Origin: Smittium culicis
Taxonomy: Eukaryota > Kickxellomycota > Harpellomycetes > Harpellales > Legeriomycetaceae
Reading direction: 5' to 3'
Assembly (NCBI GenBank): GCA_001970855.1
Contig: LSSN01000491.1
Location: 1-33,410, forward strand
Length of the DNA stretch: 33,410 bases
The translations under genes and the position numbers were made by a program. Of the stretch, positions 22,601 through 32,080 are shown piece by piece. The stretch's first letter is position 1. Each line of letters starts with the position of its first letter. Below the pieces are notes generated by a model. That model had not been told where the DNA came from, searched no databases, and saw nothing but the letters and a program-made list of their open reading frames with translations.

Positions 22601-23322
22601 TCGCCGACCTCATCAAGGCACCAATGAAGGCACGGATGGCCACCTGGGTTACCGGGAGTGCCCGGTGGATCAAAAAATTTTGCACTAAAGATTTAAACGG
22701 TCAGACTATCATCACGATAGTCGACCGGAAACGACGAAATAACCGGTCTGTAATCCACCGGTGGACGGTGGACCGAAAAATTGGGAAAAAAGGAAACTGA
22801 GTTGACCTTCAAGAAATGTATCTTGACCTGAAGCTGGGCCTTCAGGACAATGGGAAAATGCGTATGGGCACATTCCGGACTGCCCAGCGCCTGTCGAACA
22901 TGAAAATCGTCGACCAAAAATTCAAAAAATTTTGCCCCTGCTGCAACTTGTGTGTGCCTGAGACGGTCGACCACATACTTCTGAGCTGCAGCCGGTGGCG
23001 AAATCACCGAACAACGGCGATCGGCCGGTTCATACCGACGCCGATCCGCTCTGACGAAAAAAATTTACTTTCGAATTTCAACGAAGCCCAGTTGGGGCTA
23101 GTTGGCAAGCTCCTTGGAGGGGGGGGGGAGTCTAAACAATCTTTGAGCCAGCTTCGTGATGTCACAGCCGATCAAAATTTTGAGCTGGAAACAGCCAAAT
23201 TTTTGAACGGCATTCGTGTGCCCAGAACACTTATACTGCAAAGTATAAGTGATTCACCAGCCCCCTTGAACCAATGCCCAGTGGGTATGGAGCTGCTAGA
23301 ACGGCGGAGGGATGCTGGTTGA
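19626..23322 (+). pseudogene. LINE ORF2, AP-endonuclease plus reverse transcriptase (broken)
   Basis: Starts at ATG 19626 and ends at TGA 23320-23322. It has a Lys-rich extension of about 125 residues, then an exonuclease-endonuclease-phosphatase domain (20001-20675; motifs MTYNIRG, LALQET, GDYN, SDHMP). The frame shifts by +1 between 20920 and 20972. The reverse transcriptase (about 21,330-22,160) shows the NYRG segment, AGFR, motif A YIDYSKAYDR (21,730s) and FADD (22027-22038), and keeps its catalytic Asp residues. A C-terminal Cys/His motif (22933-22992; CPCCNLC, ETVDHILLSC) is typical of the group. Nine in-frame stops are at 20247, 20529, 21253, 21631, 21724, 22216, 22312, 22579 and 22798. 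At 21631 the TAA takes the place of the Gln in the conserved EQAGFR. The enzyme would nick DNA and reverse-transcribe the element RNA at the target. Confidence 0.88.
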
Positions 23323-23397
23323 AAAATTATTTTTTTAATATTTTTTTATGTACATCTAAATTATGTTTTATAAACTCTCAAAAACAATAAAAAAAAA

Positions 23398-24538
23398 GAA
23401 ATAGCCTTGGCGTATTTTAGAGGCTTAAGCAATGTACTTTTCGAAGTTTACTATACTAAAATTTCACTGTGCTTTACACTATCTTTGAGCAGGGATAGTG
23501 AATGCTACGGTCATTGGTTCGGAAAATAACAATTCCAGAGGAGGAACATCTAGAAAAAGGAAAAACTGATTCGTTCACCACATTCCGGAGAAATATCTGC
23601 GCAATTCCAGTGCTCCACAGCAAAACGTACCACTGCCGTTTAGAAGCTTATTGTAACATATCCAGATCGATAATTTCTATGTTTGGGCAGGTGACTATTA
23701 TTTATTAATCCTATTAGATGTAAACTCTAATCAAAAGCTCAATTATATCAGCATTTTTAATTTTTTTATTATTTCATAATTCCATGTTTGCTTATAACTT
23801 CAGTAATTTAGCCTACTTGAAGCAATACCTGGGCGGATCATCCGAATGGTAGATTGTCCCCATACTCCTTTAAGGTACACTCCTATCAGACCATTAGGAG
23901 ATGTTTATAAGTGTTATGGTATTGATTTTTTATTGCTGGAATCAGATTTACTATTTTTGTTAGTTTACTTTATCGCATATTTTCTTTTAAAGTTATCGTA
24001 CTAAAAGAATTCCGGAACTATATAAAAAAAATTGAGATAATACAAGTAAAGCAGGAAAAAAAACTTTAAATTAATCTGCATTAATTTGTTTTTTTCGCTT
24101 ATTGCAACCTGCGAATAAGGCATTTAGCTATATTAAGCTAAACCAGAGCTTTTGCTGTCGCAGTTGTTACTTTATGAACTAAAATTTTAATTTTTAGTTT
24201 TTAATTTTATTGATTCATTCTAATAATTATCAAAAAAAATCAATGGCTTGCCTTTTTTTTTTTTTAATTTTGATGCGTCTCGGTTAAAAAAAAGATTTAA
24301 AAAATCCTAAAAAATTTTAGCGGGTAGGGGAGTTTGGATTTAGAGTTTGCGGAAATTTAGGGCCTAGTGGCTAAATACACACATACAATAATCCGAGTAT
24401 ATTATTTACATTCAAAATTTTTGTGAATTTATGCCCAGAACCAACTTATTTTTATTAAATTTATGGTGTTGGGAAAGGCGAAGACGGTATAGTATAAAAT
24501 TAAAAAGTATAAAAATAGGGCAGATTACTGATGAAGAA
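23398..24538. other. Spacer between LINE and rhodanese gene
   Basis: AT-rich, no recognised gene. A 68-codon plus frame (23502-23708) has no motif. A GC-richer patch at 23810-23900 is open on the minus strand for about 35 codons with a sequence that I do not recognise; it may be a relic of another gene or element. Confidence 0.5.
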
Positions 24539-24913
24539 TCAGTTTTTTTCAAGGCGGCTGTACTCTCTGTACCCGTTGGCGTAAACTAGTGTTTTGTCGG
24601 CAAGTCCGAAATCGTTAGCGATGGCGGCAGATTTGTGGCATTTGGTGCCGCCGCCACAGTACAGGATGATTTTCTGAGCGGATTTGGCAGTGGTGGGATG
24701 CTCGAAGCCGTAAGTAGTGGCGAAGTTGTGGGGCTCCATCTGCATCGCCTCGGCGAACTCGACGTAGGGCACGTTGATAGCGTTGGGGATGTGACCATTG
24801 GCGTAATCTTCCTTGCTGCGGACGTCGACGAGCACCGCGTTGCTGTCGGATTCAGCTACTATGTGCTTCATCTCATCGATTGTCACTGTCTTTGCAGAAA
24901 ATTGTTGCGCCAT
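24539..24913 (-). CDS. Single-domain rhodanese (sulfurtransferase)
   Basis: A 124-residue intronless gene. The rhodanese fold is clear: the CH2A-like LVDVRSKEDYANGHIPNAINVPY at residues 28-50, then the active-site loop with Cys86 in CGGGTKC, and a C-terminal YANGYREY. Cys86 would carry the persulfide when transferring sulfur from thiosulfate to thiols such as glutathione, as in the TSTD1/Rdl-type single-domain enzymes. The loop has a second Cys (Cys92) at its end, which could form a disulfide or persulfide partner. No signal or transit peptide is obvious, so it is probably cytosolic. Composition is GC-richer than its flanks, as expected of a conserved coding region. The ATG at 24913 opens the domain directly and has no better alternative. 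Substrate is not determined by sequence. Confidence 0.92.
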   Translation of the reverse strand: MAQQFSAKTVTIDEMKHIVAESDSNAVLVDVRSKEDYANGHIPNAINVPYVEFAEAMQMEPHNFATTYGFEHPTTAKSAQKIILYCGGGTKCHKSAAIANDFGLADKTLVYANGYREYSRLEKN

Positions 24914-25796
24914 TGAGTGATTATACGCGATATTATGCTCTTTTATAAAAATAAAAACCGTGGAGAGAATAGATAAATTAAGAATAAATCTGGAATGATT
25001 AAAAAAAGAAGGATATAGAGAAAATCCCAGCTTATTGGATTAGAACCTTGCTATATAACTTTAAAAAAAATAGTGGAGAGGAGAGGAGATGTCAGAAGGG
25101 AGCTGTGTAATTATTTGTGCAAGGTGAGGAGTGGGAGTAAGTGAGGTTAGGATTCATTTAGGCCTGTGCTTGTGTTTCATAGAGCACCAAGAAAAAGCTT
25201 TCATCCGCTGAATTCATGCACCAAAACCGGCCATTACCCCCTTCTCATCTTTTACATACCAAAGTTACAAAACACAATAACGATTTTAACAAAAGCTACT
25301 CTATTTTCTATTTTCAAGATTATTCCTAAAAAATCACACCACAATTCTTTGAAAAGCAAGTTTTTATTCAAGAGTGTACAAATTAAAATAAAAGATATAA
25401 GGGTATTAGTTTAATCCATTTGTAGTTTCTTGTTTAAGATTTTTGTTGCATTCCAAAGATTAAAGATGAGTATTCAAGTTTATAAATACAATTTTTTCCA
25501 GGAAAAATAATTAGTCCTGCCTATTATAGCCACTGCTTATATATATATATATATATATATACGCCAGCCAAATATAAGATAATATGCTTATATTTTATTT
25601 GTATGGATAAATTGGCATGATATGAATCCCGTCCAACATTTATATTTGCAGGTGATAACATTCCTACAACAATCAAATGTAATTATATTTTCAAGACACT
25701 AAAACAATTAGAATAGTATAAAATAAAAGCTAGAAATGTAGGTGTATCTGATTTTTAGCAGATAATATTGATAAAAGAAAGTACAGGTCTTTTTTG
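24914..25796. other. Spacer between rhodanese and aldehyde dehydrogenase genes
   Basis: It contains the rhodanese promoter on the left and the 3' flank of the aldehyde dehydrogenase gene on the right. No further gene is recognised. An 82-codon plus frame at 25166-25414 has no motif and no neighbour that suggests a role. Confidence 0.55.
25538..25561. repeat. (TA)12 microsatellite
   Basis: Uninterrupted TA dinucleotides. Likely length-variable; no function seen. Confidence 0.95.
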
Positions 25797-27584
25797 TTAG
25801 TCTTTTCTGATCATGGCTCTGACGATATGTGGAATGGCTTGTAGAGTTCTCCAAAACGGAATGAAGGTGAGATAGTAGCTGAAAATTCCAGATCTGGCGA
25901 ACCGGAAGTTCGGGGAGATCATAGCTTGAGATGTGAACTTTTTCCATGCATAATCGTTTCCTGTGAATGGAGGAAGTCTGAGGGCATCGAGCTTTTTAGG
26001 TGGGAAATTTAGGGAGTTGGTCATGACGTTTCGCTGGTGGGAAAAGTTTAGGATCGAGTATTTGCCCATGTATGAGCCAACCCCACTAGGTCCAACCCCA
26101 CCAAACGGAATGTTGTTGCAGCCTGCGTGCATCATAGTATCGTCATAAACGATTGATCCTGATCTGGTTCTTGATGTTATTGCACTGCGGACATTGCTGT
26201 CGTCTGTAAACAGATAGATAGCTAGTGGCAAATTGCGCGAATTGATAAATTCAATAGCGTCTTGCATGGAGCTGATTTCCATAATTGGTAAGACAGGCGC
26301 GAATAGTTCGTCAGACATTAGTGAATCTTCGGGTTTGGCATTGTCCATAACTGTTGGCGGAATATATAAATCGTCGATATCCCACTCTTCCAAGTTGCCA
26401 ATAACCATATCCGCATTTGATTTTTCGACAAGTGACTTGATGCGCTCGAAATGCGAGCTGCTAATTATGCGGCCATAGTCAGCAGAGTTTTTTGGATTGT
26501 TACTATAAAATTCCAAAATAGCTTTTTTAATAGACAGTACCAGATCATTGTGGATATCTTTATCGACTAAAACATAATCAGAAGCTAAACATGTTTGACC
26601 GCAATTCAAGAGTTTCCCCCAAACTAAGCGGCGTGCAATGATATCGAGTTTGGCTTTGCTTTCCGCTAGATTGGTTATAATAACTGGACACTTTCCACCA
26701 AGCTCTAAAGTAAGCCTGCAGAGCTGGCTTGCAGCGGCTTGAGCAACAACCTTCCCAACCATGCCGGAACCTGTAAAGAACATATGATCAACTTGCTGTT
26801 TAAGCAAAACGGTAGTTTCTTCTATTGCGCCATTAACCAGCTTAACAACTCGGTTGTCCATATACTTGGACAAAAGACTCGTTAAAAGAGCTGAGGTATG
26901 GGCGCTAATTTGGGATTGTTTAATGACAACAACGTTTCCGGCGGCTATGGCACCAGCAAGAGGCGCAAGAACCAAACGAACAGGGTAGTTCCAAGGGGAT
27001 ATCATAGTAACAACTCCTTGCGGCGCTTTAACGATTTCAAATTTCGAGTTCATAAATGCAGGCTGGGTGCTCGTGTCGGGAATCTCCGGCTTAAGCCATC
27101 CATCCATATTTTCCAACAGACTTCCAATTTCAAAAACGACAACATCTATTTCCGTAAACCAGGACTCAGTTTCGTTTTTGTGCAGGTCTTTGTACAAAGC
27201 ATCACATATATCGCTCCTGTTTTCCTCGATTAAATTGTAAATGGCTTTCAGCTGCTGCTTTCTGAACTCGAAATCGAGAGTTACTCCGCTTGCAAAGTTC
27301 TTTCTTAGCTCATCGACAATCTAAAGTAATAAATAGCAAAATAAAATTATTTGAATGGTTAGATAATATGAATGGTTATGATTATTGGGGGGGGGGGGGT
27401 TTTTATATATAAATGTGTGTGTTAGAGATAGTTTTGAAACAAGAAAGCATCGAAATAAAAAAGAACAATCGTGGTTCAGACATTTATAAAAGGGTAAGAT
27501 ACATTAAAAGACAGTAAAGTTGGGTACCTTTGGTATTTCTTCAATCTTTGTGTATACCAAGTCGGGATTGGGCTTAGAAGTCAT
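25797..27584 (-). CDS. ALDH3/Hfd1-type fatty aldehyde dehydrogenase, two exons
   Basis: Exon 1 is 27584-27528 (19 codons) and exon 2 is 27320-25797, separated by a 207-bp intron in phase 0; 526 residues in all. Exon 2 opens with the ALDH3 N-terminal region (LRKNFASGVT, later LYKDLHKNE). Asn130 in SPWNYP, the NAD-site motif FTGSGMVGK, the catalytic base Glu225 in LELGGK and the nucleophile Cys263 in NCGQTC are all present, followed by IPFGGVGPSGVGSYMGK. The enzyme would oxidise aliphatic or fatty aldehydes to acids using NAD. The C-terminus ends in a Phe/Tyr/Ile-rich stretch (FSYYLTFIPFW) and basic residues, which resembles the membrane tail of yeast Hfd1 and mammalian ALDH3A2; residence on a membrane is inferred. 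The expected KPSE after the first Gly-rich segment reads KQSQ. The start is the first ATG before a good GTACCC donor. Confidence 0.92.
27387..27399. repeat. G13 homopolymer in the ALDH intron
   Basis: A run of 13 G on plus (C13 in the transcript) within the intron of the aldehyde dehydrogenase gene. It is an exception in such AT-rich DNA and its length may be unreliable. Confidence 0.9.
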
Positions 27585-28756
27585 CGTTGTGGATTTAAAA
27601 TGTAAGTTTTTATCAGGTAGTGATCAGAAATAAAAGTATAAATAGCTCAGGCTCAACTTTTAAAAAAATTGTTAGAGAGAAGCTTTAAATTCAAGGATAG
27701 ATCAAAATGGGCAGTAGATATTGAGTGCTATAAACTTTTGAAGGTAGAGAAGTTTTATAAAAATTTACTTTAGTAAAGATTGCTGACTGATAACTTGACG
27801 GTAATTAATAAAAGTAGATTTTATTCTGGTTGAAAATGCTAACATATTTAAAGATTTACGCAGAAAATTAAATGCACTATTTTAACTAAAATCAGCAATT
27901 TCTCATTAAATGTGGTTTAGCTCATACCGCCTATTATTGGCCGCTATTTTACACAAACGACTCATTTAGTCTTTTACACACATTTTAGTGCTAATTCCAC
28001 ACACTTTATCTCCAATTCCACGCATTTTTACAACGACTTTGTGTATTTTAGCACTCGATACAGAAACTAAAATAAGCTCTAATAGCTGCCAGCTTTAATG
28101 AAGGTTTCATCAATTAACTCTACTAGCTGCCAGCTTTAATGACGGTTTCATCAATTAACTCTACTAGCTGCCGACTTTAATGTCGGTTTCATTCCTAGTG
28201 TTCTTTTGTTGTAAATAAAAATGGTTCTAAAAACGCTCTCATAGCCACTTTTATCTTTACAAAGCGTAGGTTTCTTAGATCTGTTAACTCATAAGTACCT
28301 CTATAGTGCACATAGGTCTAAAAGGTATAGTGGGCAGTATAAGAAAGCGTCTTTGCAATACTTTGAATATAGTCGAAAAGAGCCTGATGGTCTTTATCAG
28401 AAATATGCAAGATGAAATGCCCAGATTTTGTCGAGTGGAATCAGAATTAGAATTGAAAAAAAGCGCCGGATTTATATGCTATAACTTTCTGATAAAAATA
28501 GCACACATTTACGACACTCTTTATCATTGGCCAAGACTTTGCTGCATAAATTAGTGTCCAACGAAAAATAATTTGATTCGATTACTTCCTTCAAAATAAT
28601 TAACTCATTTGAGTTTAGTTTCATTCGCTTTTTAGTTTACCAGCTAAATACCGATTCCCCCTTTTTAAGCGAACATTTTTTTATTCCAAATTCATCCATT
28701 ACTTCGCTCGCTCACTCACTCATAACTCAATTCTTCTCTTAGATACTGTTTGCACC
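27585..28756. other. Divergent promoter spacer between ALDH and WD40 genes
   Basis: The two genes point away from each other, so this 1.2-kb stretch holds both promoters. It contains a three-copy 41-bp repeat and related TTCCAC-A/G-CA words near 28000-28030. An 82-codon frame at 28306-28554 starts with GTG and has no motif; I do not count it as a gene. A pyrimidine-rich tract and a TCTCTTAG acceptor-like word sit just before the WD40 ATG, so a 5' UTR intron is possible. Confidence 0.55.
28077..28195. repeat. 41-bp tandem repeat, three copies
   Basis: Units begin at 28077, 28118 and 28159 with CTCTA-A/C-TAGCTGCC. The third copy contains a short inverted repeat, CCGAC-TTTAAT-GTCGG; in the first two copies the left arm reads CCAGC, and the stem is weaker. 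It lies in the shared promoter region of two divergent genes. A role as a protein-binding site is possible but not shown. Confidence 0.93.
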
Positions 28757-31519
28757 ATGAGAGAATATGAAGATCCGGTTGCGAGGTTTGGGAATAGGGC
28801 CGATCTCGATCAGGAGGAAATCGACAAGTTACGGCAAGAAATTTTAAACTTAAAGGGTCGCTTGGACGATCTAGAAAGGAAAAACAGAATTCTAAAACAA
28901 CAAAACTACGATTTAACCATCCGCTATTCCAGAAATCCTGCAAACAGAAAACTCCCCATGCCCATTGCATTCGAAAATCAACCCCAAGGTAACACTCATC
29001 CCCTAATTAATTTTTTTTGAGTTATTTTCCACTTATCAGACATATTTAAAGCGAAGAAAATTTATTTTTACATCTTTTAATAACATGCTTAGACTCTCAA
29101 GCTAAAAATTTCACTGATAATATATCTTTAAGCCTAAACTCGACAAGACCTATAAACGGTATTTTTAAACATTAAATAAGAACTATTTAATATACACCTC
29201 ATCCCCATAAGTCATTCCTGAAAGATTACTACCATTTAATAGTTCTAATATCCATATTCTTTTCAATGCCACTTAGAATCTATAAACTTATCAGCTAATG
29301 ATAAAAAGCCTACAACCGAAGAAAACGATTTAAAAAATGAAAAATCTAATTTATCTGAAGATGCTTCCCCCCCTCAAACTTCACAAAATGAAAAAGGTAT
29401 TTTTTAATATTATCTACAACCTCGCCCTTTACATATGCAAGATTAAACGTGTTATTACAAAATTTGTATTACAAAATTTATTTATTTTAGAAATTCAATC
29501 TAAAATTCAAAACCCCAACTTTGAAAAGTCTTCTTCACCTACAAGCTATTCCGGTAGCACTACAAATAAAATTTCGTTAGATTCCTCTAAAAATTCAGCC
29601 GCAAAAAATATTGACCCCAATATTTCATCCATAAAAAGAACAGATAGCAACCGCTCAAATCCTGAAAATCCTGAAAATCCTGAAAATTATGATCAAAAAT
29701 CTGAAAAAAGTACGTCAAATAATAATATCAACTCATTTAGTAGAAGCAATTCTATCCTAGAACATAGGATTAACCCCGAAAGTAACAGAAAGAGGAATAA
29801 AGCCCAAAATTTCATCGTCGAAGGCGAATTAATTGGCCACAAAGGTGCTGTATACTCGCTTGAATATAGTAACCACAAAGAGTGGATTGCATCTGGCTCA
29901 TTTGACCAAACTGTTCGAATTTGGGACACCATGGAATGTAAACAAGTATCAGTATTAGAAGGTCATAAAATGAGCGTATCTAGCATTTCCTGGAGCGATG
30001 CAGAAAGCTCCCCAAAATTAGCTTCTGGCGGATTTGATGGAAAAATTATAGAATGGGACCTAGCTTCAATGCAATGCGCTAACATTAAAAAAAAGCAAGG
30101 ATTGATTCAATCGCTTATTTACAACAAACAAAACTCAAACTTAGTATACTCTAGTGGCTCTAATGGCTTAATTTGTGTAGATGATATGCGATCCAGTTCT
30201 ACTGCCGGTGTTTTGGGAAACAGTTTCTCTCCTGTGTCAACTATTGCCCAATTAAACGAAAATGAAATCTTGAGTAGCAACTTGAACGGCTTTGTACATT
30301 TATGGGATAAACGATACCCATGCCCAGAATCCTCTGACCAATTTTCTCAAAAATCAAATGGCATAGAACGCGTTCTCCTTAAGCTCGACCATGCAATTAG
30401 CAATATCTGCCTAACATTCCACGAAAGAACTGGGGTTGCTTTTTTGGCTGTTAATTCATATGACGACACATTAAGAATCTACGACAGAATCAACAACACT
30501 ATTGACTCATCAAATGACAGCTCCTCGTTCTCTGATTTCCAACCCGACTTTTCTTCTAATAGCTTCTCAGCTTCTGCATCTTTACCACATACTTATAGTA
30601 ACGCAAACTTTGATTTCAACCCTAGATTAATCAAAGAAATTCGCGACATTAAAAGCTGCAACTGGCCCATAAGAAGTGCATTTTTCAGCGAGACCGCCAC
30701 TAAAGCTTTACTAGGAAGAAACTCCATCATTTCTAAGAGCACCAATGGTTATGATGGCAGCTCAAGGTAATTATTTATTCTTATTTTTTCGTGCTCAGCT
30801 TCTTTACATTTTTTCTATTATATAATTTTTTTTATTTTAGATCAACAATACAAGATGATATCCTAGGTTCGGGATTGATGATAGCTACAGGTAGCGCCAA
30901 TCCCTACGGGTTTGTGCATTGGGTTAGTTTCAACGATTCAATAGATAGCACTGTCAAACCTAGCAACAGTAGCTCAAATCAAAATAGCAATAGCCTAAGT
31001 TACAATACAAATAATCATGCTAACAATATCAATGGCAATTCTAATGGCGAAAGCGAAAGACGATTTAGTACCCTTAGCGAAGGTACAGAAAGCAAGAGCG
31101 AAATATCCCAACAAAATCAAGACCAAGACCAAGAAATAGACTCATCAGAGCACAGGAATATGTACAGGTCAATGCCAAAAAGCGACAACAACAGCAATTC
31201 GGGTGATGGGGGCAAAAACTTTACCAGCAGTATAAACTTAAACTCTACTAACAGCGGATCAATAAGCAACAGCGGGCTGCTGGCGAAAATTCCAAAACCG
31301 AAAAAAAGCTATTCAAAATCAAACGACATTGACAACATGGTGTGGCCGCAAAAGCTCACTGGCCATTCAGACATGGTCTACACTGTCGCAACTCACAATT
31401 GGAAGCTGCAGATGTGTACTGCTAGTGCCGACTCGACGATTCTACTTTGGAAACCGTCGCATTATTTCGGAAACCTCATTTCTAACTACGATATACTTAA
31501 CCTTCCGTCTAATGGATAG
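28757..31519 (+). CDS. WD40-repeat protein with N-terminal coiled coil, five exons
   Basis: Proposed exons are 28757-28988, 29093-29158, 29277-29396, 29491-30766 and 30841-31519, for 790 residues. The first exon encodes a charged helix (about residues 17-55, heptad pattern) likely to form a coiled coil. Exons 2-3 and the start of exon 4 encode a Ser/Asn-rich linker. WD repeats follow: GHKGAVYSLEYS to VRIWD, GHKMSVSSISW to IIEWDL, two weaker blades ending CVDDM and VHLWDK, one ending LRIYDR, one in exon 5 (MIATGSANPYGFVHWV), and the last GHSDMVYTV to TILLWKP. That makes seven, a full propeller, with a long disordered insertion between the last two blades. Such proteins are scaffolds; the partner is unknown and I cannot assign an orthologue. 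Exon 2 is a 66-nt proposal based on phase and splice sites; without it the join still stays in frame. Confidence 0.85.
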
Positions 31520-32080
31520 CATATAAAATTAATCAATGCGGTTTTGAGGCGAAGAAAAGGTGGATACAACAATTTTCTCCTATTTAGTTATATTCAGTAT
31601 TAATGCGAGCGAATAACAACTCTGAGATTTTGTGATTTTGTTTTTACGAATTTTTACATTAGTAAAATGAATATTATTACATATAATTCAGAAAATAAAA
31701 ATAAAAAAAGAATTATGAAATTTATGATTTTATGGATTTATCCCTAAAAACAAAAATAAAGCTATGGGAATACAATTAGTAGTAGTAATAAAATAGAATT
31801 AGTTTAATAAAGATATATATATTAAACGCGAATTTTAAGTTAATTTTAAGATGGGTTAGTCAATTAAATTTCTCTAGTAAAGAATTAGGAGGAAAAAAAA
31901 TACGTGGATTGAAGGAATATGCTTAGAAAGTTATCAATTTTGATTCTTTTTTCTTTTTTGAAAATGATATAAAAAAATTTTTTTTATTCATTATTCTTTG
32001 ACGAAAATGTTTAGTTTGAAGATCAATTTAGCCAAATTTAATCAATTTTTTAACTGCTTTTATTAAATTTAAAGGATTGA
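31520..32080. other. Convergent 3' spacer
   Basis: The WD40 gene and the phosphatase gene converge here. The stretch is AT-rich, with several AATAAA-like words on both strands, as expected of shared 3' flanks. Nothing else is seen. Confidence 0.6.

Larger units (their letters stand above)
17536..23397 (+). mobile_element. Tad/L1-type non-LTR retrotransposon (LINE), decayed
   Basis: Two consecutive frames in LINE order: ORF1 with a zinc knuckle, a 29-bp spacer, then ORF2 with an endonuclease, a reverse transcriptase and a C-terminal Cys-His motif. An A-rich 3' end (A run at about 23388-23397) follows an AT-rich 3' UTR. There are no LTRs. The element is richer in G/C than its flanks. An assembly gap falls inside ORF1, as often happens in repeats. 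Premature stops and one frameshift make this copy inactive. The 5' boundary is given as the first ATG and the true start is upstream. Confidence 0.85.

Noticed and set aside
23388..23415. Target-site duplication of the LINE
   Set aside because: The sequence after the A run (AAATAGCC..) has only a six-base match in the 5' flank (near 16980), too short to support a boundary.
25166..25414. An 82-codon plus frame
   Set aside because: No motif; basic, Ile/Lys-rich text as expected of AT-rich non-coding DNA.
27980..28060. TTTTAGTGCT and TTTTAGCACT words as a possible inverted repeat
   Set aside because: They are similar words but not complementary over a useful length, and the same words recur by chance in AT-rich parts elsewhere (6080, 8131).
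28306..28554. An 82-codon frame between the ALDH and WD40 genes
   Set aside because: GTG start, no motif, inside a divergent promoter region.
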